NCBI RefSeq assembly: GCF_001680005.1
Contig: NC_033559.1
Coordinates: forward strand, 496,001-560,000
Length of the DNA stretch: 64,000 bases
From: Plasmodium coatneyi
Lineage: Eukaryota > Apicomplexa > Aconoidasida > Haemosporida > Plasmodiidae
Reading direction: 5' to 3'
A program made the translations under genes and the position numbers. Positions 53,070 to 62,354 of the stretch are shown here, in pieces (position 1 is the first letter of the stretch; the number at the start of each line of letters is the position of its first letter). The notes under the pieces are model-generated. The model made no database searches and had not been told where the DNA came from. It saw only the letters and a list, made by a program, of their open reading frames with translations.

Positions 53070-56000
53070 ATGACAAGTGGGCAAAAGCGCAAAAGGGAGA
53101 AACAAATATGCAGACGTGCAGATCGTTCTTCCACCCCAACAGACGCATACGTACATAGTAATAATAATAATAAGCCATGTGTACTCACGTGCTTACATCG
53201 ATATTTCCCCTTTTTCAGACAGTCCCGGGAAAGACCCACAGGCGCTGCGGAAAAGATATAATTCGGAAAAGGATTTTAGCAGATCGTTCGAGGCGTACGA
53301 ACGGGGAGAAACGAAATACGACGAAGAGGATAATCACACTGCTTCCCTACTTCATGGATACTCATTTAAAATAAAAAAAAAAAGTCCTGTTAAAAATGGG
53401 AAAAACTATTTATGGTTAAAGATGAAGGACAAGGCAAGACGGAGATCCGAGTCGGAGTACCACAACTGCGTCCGCAGAAACAATTCAAGACTTACTTGCT
53501 TCGTGAAAAAGTACATGAAATATTTTTCTGACCTGAAAAGGAGAAGCTACAAAACGAGTTCTTATGAAAACGACCCCAACACTAGCATCAGTTTCGGCAA
53601 CCGTCTTGGCACGATTAGAAGCAACCCCAACTTTAGTGCTCATATGAAGAAAGGGCTCTCCAATGAGGGTAATTTCAAGTTCGAACCTGAGGATTCTCTA
53701 TCAATGGGGCAAATACTTGGGGGGTCATTTCTGCACAAAGTGGTAGATTTGTTTGCAAGTCCATTTCGCTCTCTCCAGGAAGGTAGCCCCCCAAATAATA
53801 GCAACCATTGCCTCTGGAACGAAGTAACCCCCTTCCTGATTTTCAAAAACGCCTCCTCTGAAGAGGCATTTATGGACAAATTTTACGCCTCCCTTCCCTT
53901 CAAAATAATTGTATACTCAACGTTAATGATTTTAACCTCGTTGGTTAACTTTTTTATTTTGCACTTTGGTGTGTTCAGTTTTGAGCATCCTGTGGGGAAA
54001 GCGGCAATATACATAAACGTGTGTAAATTACTCTTGGACATTTTTTATTTCTCCTTTTTTGTCATTTATATATTTTTTTTCAGTTCGAATTGCATAGAGA
54101 GGATGTCTCTTTATTCCTACAACTCGTCTTACCTGTTTGCATCACTTCGAGTTTTATGTAACCTTGTTCTGTTGCACGTGCTTCCTCCATCTGTGACGAT
54201 AAACGGCGCGGAATCTACACGTGTTATCGATTTTAATCCACCCCAATGTAAGAAGGATCATCACCAGCAGGAGCAGTCAACTCTGCCCAGCGTCCAAGCC
54301 ATAGTCATTTTCATAAGTTGTACATACCTGTGCGTACTCTGCTGCTTAAAAAATTACATCATCCTTCACCATTTTGCGCTAAGCTTTAAATTCTCCCTTT
54401 TTTGCATCCTTTGTGTGTTCACTCTCTGTGCATACTCCTACGGTTATCTGCACTTTCCCTACAACGATGTGGTCGTGTTGTTTTGCTTCTCCCTGTGCCT
54501 GCTTGTGCTGTCTCTGTGGTATGAATATCGCTTTGAGAGGAGGGGAAGGGCTTCCTTCATGGGAAGGCGCCAAGGTGACGAGGTCACCCATGAGGGGAAA
54601 AACACAAGCGAGGCTGAAAACACTGAAGGTGAGAAAAACACAGACGAAGCGGAAAACACGGACTACGAAGAAAACGCCTACGAGGTTGACCGCAGGAAGA
54701 TGGCGAGACACTACATGACAAAGTACTTCTCGATCGACAACACGACGCCCACCTCCCCCATCGAAGACATTCTAAACAACCTGAAGTACTTGCTGGATCA
54801 TATGAAGAAGCTGGAGGAAGACGCCAGCGAAAAGAAATTATCAGAAATAGGAAAAATGAGAGAAAAAATAAAAATGTGTGAAAATATCCTTAGGACGCAA
54901 AATTTAAATGAAGTACAAATATGCAAGTATCGAAAATTTGAGAGAGTTTACAACATGTGGTGTTTGGATAAAATCGAAAATAATTATTGCGAAAAAAACG
55001 ATGAATGTAAATCCTACTTATCTCAAAGTCTTAACAAGAAAAGTTTTAATACATTTTCCAACATTCACTCATTACTGTCGTCCAAATTTCAAGAACAGCA
55101 CAACTATTCGTTCGAGTGGAAGTCCGACATTGAGCTTTTGTACAAGCGCAATGTGTTCATTTCCATTGGGTATAAGCTGCTGTATCCGTTAGGCGTCTTG
55201 GAGGCCAGCTTCGACAAGGAGAAGCTGAAGAACTTCCTCCTGAAAATGTACTCTCTGTACAACCATGTGCCCTACCACAACAGCCTGCACGCCGCACAGG
55301 TTAGTCGCCCCGCACATATACGCATAACCTACATACATACCTACGTGCATGCATACATACATGCACGTGCAAACGCCTTTTCAAACACCTTTACCATTGC
55401 ATCCCCGCAGGTAGCGCACTTCAGCAAGAGCATGCTATTCCTCCTAGACATCAACCACAAGATACCAGCCATTGACGAATTCTGCCTGCACGTCTCTTCC
55501 CTGTGCCACGACGTGGGCCACCCGGGGCTGAACAACTACTTTCTAATAAACTCGGAAAATAACATAGCACTCACATACAATGACAACAGTGTGTTGGAGA
55601 ATTATCACTGTTCCCTCGTTTTCAAAACGTTGAAGGAGAAGAATTGTAATGTTTTCGAAAATTATCCATACAACATTTTTACGACTTGCAAAAAAAATAT
55701 CATTAGGGCTATCCTATCAACAGACATGAAAAACCATTTCGAGTACATCTCCAACTTTCGCACATCCAAAGAATTTATCGACTTAGACATTTTAACAAGT
55801 GAACAGATATGGCAAATTTTCTCCCTCATTTTGAAGGCAGCAGATATTGGGCATGCCACCCTTGACTGGAACAAACATTACGAATGGACAATAAAAATTA
55901 ATGAGGAGTTCTACCTACAGGGGTTACTAGAAAAATCGTTAAATATGCCCAACAGCTTTTTGTGTGATATAAACTCTATTGATAAATTAGCCACCTCTCA

Positions 56001-56214
56001 GATTGGCTTTCTGAAACATTTGTGTATTCCTCTTTTTAGTGAGTTAAATTCCATCTCGAAAAATGATGAAGTTTACAATCAGTGCATTTGCTCCATTGAG
56101 AATAATATAGAGCAGTGGGATAAGAGAAAAAATAATCAGAAGAGTCTGGGGCTGCACGAGAAGTACAGAGATGAAAATTTAATGGGCAGAATTAAGCTGC
56201 TAAAATTTGTGTGA
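53070..56214 (+). CDS. PDEalpha: 3',5'-cyclic nucleotide phosphodiesterase, PDE-alpha type
   Basis: I read three exons: 53070-53157 (tentative donor GTAATA), 53219-55299 and 55411-56214. Together they total 2973 bases with no frame conflict, about 990 residues. Six hydrophobic helices occupy nt 53890-54520. A Glu/Asn/Thr repeat loop follows (about nt 54590-54685). The C-terminal catalytic domain has YHNSLHAAQVAHFSK (the PDE HNxxHAxxV motif, with Gln where Asp is usual), LCHDVGHPGLNN and AADIGHATLDW, which supply the metal-binding His and Asp residues. PDE-alpha of P. falciparum is reported as cGMP-specific; that the substrate is cGMP here is inferred from orthology. Intron 2 (111 bases) lies exactly within the HAAQ/VAH motif and contains no stop. 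An alternative first-exon donor at 53116 or 53125 also keeps the phase. Confidence 0.88.
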
Positions 56215-56914
56215 GCGGGGGCGCGCCGCCCCCACGGGGTCACGCCGCTGCGTTGCTATTTCGCCGCATTGTTACTTTGTTACTTTGTTACTCTACCATT
56301 TGTTAATCCACCGCTGTTTTATTTTAATTTATTTTTTTTGTTTGCTGAAACGAATCGACCGATTTCCTACATCCCAGTGACTTCCTCCCGTTGACAGATT
56401 GTTTTCCATCTGGGGGGTCCTTTTTTAAAATTTACCCGCTCCACTTCACTTTGTAAGCAACCACCATCTCTGTAGAGAAGGTCGCCGTCTGTGTGAACGT
56501 GCATACATCTCAAGCGAGAAAAAGAAAAATGGTCTACCACTCGAGATGAGTACCACTTTGGTTTATTCGCACACGTCAGAAGTGGTGACAATCTTCGTTT
56601 AGGGGGAATGCAAACTGGTAGATCCTCTTCAACGTTGCTGCTTCCTTTTTGTGGTTTTTTTCATTTTTTTTTTTTTTTTTTACTCCCCTATACTTATTTA
56701 AAAGGAAAAATTTTCCCACATTTAATGGCCATTCGGAAGGAAAATGTTAGCAGCAAAAATAGCTCCTCCCTTTGTTAAAAAAAATAGCTCCATTTTAAGC
56801 GTCCAGGGGGAAGCACTACGAACAACTGCATTTGTAACTGTGTGTGTGAGGGAAACGCATAAGGAGAATTGATCAGCTGGTAACCATACGCACATACTCA
56901 CCAGAAAGACAAGA
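56215..56914. other. Intergenic region between PDE-alpha and PBGD
   Basis: 700 bases between tandem genes. TTTGTTAC is repeated three times at about 56274-56292; a T18 run is near 56665-56682. No gene is seen. Confidence 0.6.
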
Positions 56915-58264
56915 ATGCATTGGTTAGCCTCCCTTTTTCTATGCATATACCTTTCCACCTATGTGTGCAGACATGTCCACTTAAAGGAAAGCAGCTTTAT
57001 TCCCCCTCACAATTGGGAATTGAGGAAAAGCAAAAAGATAAATGTAAAAAAAAATGTCTACACAGGTAAGAGTTGCAAAAAAAAAGCACTGCGCGTTTAC
57101 ATTGGGAAGGAAATAATTATTGGCACCCGGGACTCCCCACTAGCAATAAAACAGTCGGAAAAAGTCCAAACAAAACTTGAAGCATATTTTAAAAAAATGA
57201 ACAAAAATGTGAAAGTCACTTTAAGGCCTATCAAAACAATGGGGGATAATATATTGGATAAAAAGGTTAATCTCTTTGGAGGGAAAGGAATTTTCACAAA
57301 AGAGTTGGACGAGCAATTAATAGAAGGAAATGTCCACATTTGTGTGCATTCTCTGAAGGACGTTCCGATGGAATTGCCAGAACAAGTACAACTGTCCTGC
57401 TTCCTAAAAAGGGACACAATAAATGACGCCTTCTTATCGGTAAAGTATGCCACCCTGGAAGATATGAACAAAATGAACATGGCAAATAAGGGGGAGCAGG
57501 AAAGTTATCAGGTTAATGGGGCGAGCCAAAAAATGACTAACCAAAATGTGAAGAGAGAAAACTACGAAGGTGATCACTACGCGAATTCTATACCAACCAT
57601 TGGGACGTCCTCCTTGAGAAGGTCCAGCCAAATTAAATATAAATATAAAAACGTAGCAGTAAAGAATGTGCGGGGGAACATTAACACAAGAATTGCTAAA
57701 CTGTGTAATGGGCAATACGACGCCATAATCATTGCAAAGTGTGGACTGGAAAGATTAACAAGCAAAAAGGGCATTAGAAATATAATTGAGAGAAAAAATA
57801 AAGTGCCCCAAGAAAACTTCCTAATTAATCACAACAATATGGAGATCAATTTGAGCCTTTTACACATCCAGCAAATAAACAGGAGAACTATCTACCCCGC
57901 TTTGTGCCAGGGAATTATCGCTGTGTCATCCAACAGAAATGATGAGGACATTTCTGATGTACTGAAAAATATAAACGATGACAAGGCGCAAATTATGGCA
58001 AATGTAGAGAGGTCCTTTTTGTATCACATTGAGGGGAACTGCATGATGCCCATTGGGGGGTATGCAAAAATTGCAAACGATGAAATTGTCTTCAATGCGG
58101 TAATTAATGATATCCATGGGAGAGAGAAATATCACGTTCGCCAAGTTGGGACGGTACAAAATTGCAATCAAATTGCAGTAATGGCTGCCAAAAAAATGAA
58201 GGAAAAAATCGGGACGCTCAGGTTTAACGAAATCAGGGAAGAGGCGGCCCAATATTATGCGTAA
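56915..58264 (+). CDS. PBGD: Porphobilinogen deaminase (hydroxymethylbilane synthase)
   Basis: Predicted 449 residues. It joins four porphobilinogen molecules into hydroxymethylbilane in haem synthesis. Core motifs are clear: IGTRDSPLAIKQSEKVQT, KTMGDNI, GKGIFTKELD, HSLKDVP with the catalytic Asp at residue 149, GTSSLRRSSQI, VRGNINTRIAKL, and EGNCMMPIGGYA, whose Cys376 is the expected attachment site of the dipyrromethane cofactor. The N-terminal 22 residues are hydrophobic (HWLASLFLCIYLSTYVC) and are followed by a Lys/Asn-rich stretch to about residue 65: the signal-plus-transit layout of apicoplast proteins. Two inserts absent from bacterial enzymes lie at about residues 185-220 and 295-325. 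ATG 56915 is chosen because it gives this leader. Apicoplast location is established for Plasmodium PBGD. Confidence 0.94.
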   Translation: MHWLASLFLCIYLSTYVCRHVHLKESSFIPPHNWELRKSKKINVKKNVYTGKSCKKKALRVYIGKEIIIGTRDSPLAIKQSEKVQTKLEAYFKKMNKNVKVTLRPIKTMGDNILDKKVNLFGGKGIFTKELDEQLIEGNVHICVHSLKDVPMELPEQVQLSCFLKRDTINDAFLSVKYATLEDMNKMNMANKGEQESYQVNGASQKMTNQNVKRENYEGDHYANSIPTIGTSSLRRSSQIKYKYKNVAVKNVRGNINTRIAKLCNGQYDAIIIAKCGLERLTSKKGIRNIIERKNKVPQENFLINHNNMEINLSLLHIQQINRRTIYPALCQGIIAVSSNRNDEDISDVLKNINDDKAQIMANVERSFLYHIEGNCMMPIGGYAKIANDEIVFNAVINDIHGREKYHVRQVGTVQNCNQIAVMAAKKMKEKIGTLRFNEIREEAAQYYA

Positions 58265-59337
58265 CATTTTATGTGCACATGAAATAATTTCAAATATCTC
58301 TCAACTGAAGGGTTTTTTTCCATGTGAGGGGTCCCCCTCCGGTGGAGCAGCACAAGGCCTATTAAGACACATGGTCCATTTAATTTGCAATTCCAACTAT
58401 ACAGGAGTGGATTTGTCCACTTGTGCTTACCATCCGAATACGTCGCAGGGGGTGGAAGTGACAATATAAACGAGAGAACTTCATCCTGTTTTCCTAAAGT
58501 GGCGCCCTAAGTATCTACCCAAATTGGGTACACTCCTACGCGCACGCTTAAATGATTCCACCCCTTACGCTTTGCAAATTGTGTACAACTTTTTTTTTTT
58601 TTTTTTTTTGTCCCTATAAAGATTTGTAAAGACCTTTTGCATTCCACGAGTAGGAACATGTATTATAGAAATGTGTGCCGCGCGCCCGGGCATCGGTGAC
58701 AGTTGGCTAAACCGTTACTTGAGAAATATGTAAATATACCCGTAAGCACGTGTAACATCCCACAGGGTGGAAAAAATCCATTCTGCTTTATTGACAAGAT
58801 ATTTCTGCCTTGTGGAAGAACGCCACATGGAGATCCCCCCCATGTGATGCAGGCACCGAATGAACCGAATTGCGCCGGAGGAAATATGTTCATATATGTA
58901 GGTGAATAAAAATGTGAGCACAGCGAGCTACCTCGGGAGGGCCCCACAGAAAGTACCTAATAATTAACCTCGTTATTCCTGTACCTTTTTTTCGCCGCTA
59001 TAAAAAGGTGATTCATTTTGAAGTGTGGGAAAAACTGGGCCACTTCTTAGTACTTGACGCTTGCATATAAATGTGGAAAGGGAAAAAAAAAAAAAATGGC
59101 ATAAATTGAAGGAATGCGTCGCCCCTTTTGTAAACATAAAGGGGGGACATACGTATTTCCTCTTGCTTGCTGTGTTAATTTTCCCCCCAATTACTACTAC
59201 CCCATTTTCCCCCCCTTGTTGCCATTTTCATTTCAAAAGATGAGTTAAGCTAACAACTTTGCGCGCCAACCTCCAAGTAAACTCCACTCGTACGAAAGAA
59301 TCCTCTTGTGAGGATCATTTTTTTTGTCTATGTTGGA
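58265..59337. other. Intergenic region downstream of PBGD
   Basis: 1.07 kb. A T-run lies near 58591-58609 and an A13 run near 59082-59095. Short open frames only. It should hold the PBGD 3' UTR and the promoter of the next gene. Confidence 0.55.
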
Positions 59338-60966
59338 ATGAGCACGATGGAGAATGACAAGGGGGGCGGCCAGGTCAAGGTAAATTTGCCTACATGATCA
59401 TCTGCATCAATGCGAATTTAAAAAATGACCATATACCAAAGGAAGAAAAATAGCACATCAGCATGTTCACAATTTTTACCTTATGTATATGTCCCTTTTC
59501 TTTTTACCTGACGTTTAACCAGGTCGACATGAAGGAACATCAGTGGAGAATATTCGAATACAACATGAGCAAATGGATGATCGAAAATAAGTACATTTTG
59601 GATAAGGAAGAAAAGAAGAAGTTTTACAAGTGTGCAAATTATAGTATAGGAACTGGGATTATAAATGCGTCTTTAGTGTACTATTTTTGCAAAAGGAACC
59701 AGAAATTTTTCAGTCCTATGTCCAGATTTTTTTTAACCTTTTCCTTGGGTGTGTACACCTCCATGGTGGTGAACAAAATTTTCAGGCGGAAGGCCTACAT
59801 GGAGGTGAGTTGCACAGAAATACTCCATTCACACACATGAACATCTGCGCCAGTCGGCTGTAATGATTATTGTCCATAATTTTGATGCCACGCTACATTT
59901 TCACCCTTCTTCTCATAAAAGATCCTGACGGAGAAGACCACCATGACTGATAAGGCGAGAGAAGTAATGAATGATATCTTGAATGTGAAGGACGAAGTTG
60001 GAAAAGTGCCATCCACGGGAAGTGCCAACAGGATGGACAGTACGAGCACGTCGAATGTGTATTCCAAGGGCCCCTATGATGACAGACAGGCGCAGATACA
60101 TGAGGATTCCCCGTCCACGGGAAATGTAAGTTCCATCGCACCATAAGTGGTACCATGAGCATGAACACGCGTATTTTCCGTGCACGATTGTGTATATGCA
60201 CAAATCGCAAAAACGCCCTTTCCCCCCTGCAGGCAAATATCCCCTTTGTTCCAGATCTGTAAGTCAAAAAAGAAAGAAAAAAATGAACGCTCGTATGCAT
60301 GTATGTTTGTACCCACGTGCGTGGGATGAAAACGCACAACCGCTATGATAACACTTTGTTCTCACCACCCTCGCAGAAATGAAACATTTCTGAATGAACA
60401 GATGAATGACGACCTCGAAAGGTACAATTCGCGACGGACACGAGCCCCCCGTGTTTTGCACTCCCGTTTACGCCTCCCCCTGCAAGACGTGTGTGTGTTC
60501 AATTTACACATTATGGGACCCTTAAAAAATGTTCTTTGTAGATGCAAAGATTTGTCAATTTGCACGGATGAAAATTTAAAACGCATGATAAAAATTTTAG
60601 AAAAAAATTCTTGAAAGCATGTCCGTTCTTCAGACATGTACGTGAATGTACGTATGTACATGCGCCTGCCCAGCTGCATACCCAGCGTGGTTGTAACGCA
60701 GCACGGGCATACCATCTCGTTATACACATTAGGCACAGAAATACATTAGTTGCGCCTTTTTATTCTCCTTAGGCAAAGTTCCTACATTTTGAAGGAGCCC
60801 AGCGATGGTACGAAAAAAAAAAAAAAAAATCACGTATGCGGAAAAACGTGGCAGTAAAGGGGTACCCGCACAACGCCCGAGTCGGCCATTCAAATTTATG
60901 CAACCTCCCCACACCCGTGCAGGCAAATATGTCACCTGGGACGACATACGACGAATGAACAAGTGA
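59338..60966 (+). CDS. Small two-TM protein of unknown function, multi-exon
   Basis: Exons I can support: 59338-59379, 59523-59804, 59922-60125, 60233-60258, 60377-60421, 60773-60807 and 60923-60966, all with GT-AG introns in compatible phases; the product is about 225 residues. The N-terminal part (VDMKEHQWRIFEYNMSKWMI) precedes two hydrophobic segments, IGTGIINASLVYYFC and FFLTFSLGVYTSMVV, and then a hydrophilic tail ending YVTWDDIRRMNK. The pair of helices after a Cys (FYKCANYSIG) loosely recalls the OCIA-domain layout of mitochondrial inner-membrane proteins, but this is a weak resemblance and I do not assign a function. An additional open block at 60542-60614 fits after exon 5 but ends in TGA; see findings. 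Its stop is only 37 bases from that of ATP11. Confidence 0.7.
60542..60614 (+). other. Possible alternative or frameshifted exon
   Basis: The block follows a plausible acceptor (TTCTTTGTAG) and, spliced to 60421, encodes RCKDLSICTDENLKRMIKIL and a few more residues before TGA at 60612-60614. It looks coding. It may be an alternative terminal exon of the 59338 gene, or an internal exon broken by the A7 run at 60601-60607. Confidence 0.45.
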
Positions 60967-61003
60967 AATTTATGGAGACGCCACATCATACAGTAGAACG
61001 ATG

Positions 61004-61645
61004 TCAAAACATGTGCTTAAATTTTTCAATAAACGCATCGTAGTGAAAATTTCTGCTGTCGTTGTTAAATTTGCACACGTATGGAAAATAATTCGCGTCC
61101 GAATAAAAGGCCAGGATATAATTGTAAAATTTAATGGCTTGATTTTTTGTAATTACGTTATTCACAATGTTTAATTTTGTTAAAATAATTTCCCTATTTT
61201 TCAGTTCGTCAAAAAAATGCAACGTTACATATGGCGTTGATTTTTCCCTCAATTTATTGTATTCCTCTAGAGCTGTTATGAATAGCAACTTGTGGTCAAT
61301 AAATTGCGAATAAAAATTTATGTAGCCATTTTGGTTCCTTTGTGGAATAATAAAATGGGAATTACTTTTGCAATTCTTTTTAATCTGTTCATATTTGCCT
61401 ACATTTATATGATCTGCCACGACGTATTTGTCATTTTGGTACTTTTCCTTCCATATGTGTATGATTTTTTGCTTATCTTCCCTTTCCAACAGAGGTAATT
61501 TTACAATATTTTTTAACGCCCTCGAGCTTGGGAGCGAAAAATAAAACCGTTTCCTTCCTGTACACATCAACATGATGTTATTTAGTTTCTTCCGTGCCTT
61601 CCTCTGTATGCGGTTTGTGACTGCAGCGAAGGAGAGGTTGCTCAT
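61004..61645 (-). CDS. ATP11: ATP11/ATPAF1 family F1-ATPase assembly chaperone
   Basis: Predicted 213 residues from ATG 61645, single exon. ATP11 binds free beta subunits of mitochondrial F1-ATPase during assembly. The family pattern is visible in order: LPLLEREDKQKIIHIWKEKY, then FIIPQRNQNGYINFYSQF, LLFITALEEY, and VTLHFFDELKNREIILTKLN, followed by a helix and a C-terminal FYNYILAFYSDA. Each matches the human ATPAF1 layout (IW motif, PRR-GYE, HFTAL, YHYPELKEEKGIVL). The basic N-terminus (SFAAVTNRIQRKARKKLNN) fits a mitochondrial presequence. The protein is near normal family length after processing. It is tail-to-tail with the 59338 gene. Confidence 0.85.
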   Translation of the reverse strand: MSNLSFAAVTNRIQRKARKKLNNIMLMCTGRKRFYFSLPSSRALKNIVKLPLLEREDKQKIIHIWKEKYQNDKYVVADHINVGKYEQIKKNCKSNSHFIIPQRNQNGYINFYSQFIDHKLLFITALEEYNKLREKSTPYVTLHFFDELKNREIILTKLNIVNNVITKNQAIKFYNYILAFYSDANYFPYVCKFNNDSRNFHYDAFIEKFKHMF

Positions 61646-62354
61646 TCACAATGGAGCAGCGCCTCTAGACTTAACACTCTCATTTTCCCACCCTGCGTGA
61701 TCAAAAAGCATCGTAATGTAAACGCAAAATATTGGATCTTCTCCCAAACGAGTCATACCATCCTCCGTTCATTCGCAACAACGGGGTTTTATGTTACTTT
61801 TACCGTTTGCTCTGCGGAAATGGAATTTTTTTTTTTTTGTTACATGTGAATGTGGCTCCATGGAGTATTAATAAATAAAAAAGTTTACGCGCTGTACGTA
61901 CATATATACTCTACCCATAGGGGTTGCAAAAATTGCGTGCCAATTTGCCATCGCAGAGGAGTGCATACATAATGACCCGCGATGTGCCACTGGCAGATGC
62001 AACTTTTCAAGGGTTACAAAACATTGCATACAAATAATATAATGCACAAAAATATAAGGCACCGCAAAATGGGAGGAATTTTTTCCTGCCACGGGAAAAA
62101 GTGCTCGTAGGAGCTAGCGAGGGTGAAAAATTGAAAAGCTCTGGCGAAGGCGCCCCACGGAAAAAAAAAAAAAAAAGAATGCACACATAAGAGTTGGTAC
62201 TACGAGCGTTAACTAGCACGCACAAAAGGGAGCGCACCATTTTTGTAAACATTTAGAATTAAAAGAGTGCTAATTAATATGTGAGATCCACATGATGCGT
62301 ATCAGGTGGGCGGGTAAGCAAAAAGAGGTATTTATAAAAGCGAGCAGCTACGTG
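61646..62354. other. Intergenic region between ABCB gene and ATP11
   Basis: 709 bases between two minus-strand genes. It should hold the ATP11 promoter and the ABCB 3' UTR. It includes an A16 run near 62161-62176 and no gene. Confidence 0.55.

Noticed and set aside
53077..53218. Unspliced PDE-alpha start at 53077
   Set aside because: That start is GTG; an ATG at 53070 with a short intron ending CCTTTTTCAG joins in phase and gives a consistent total length.
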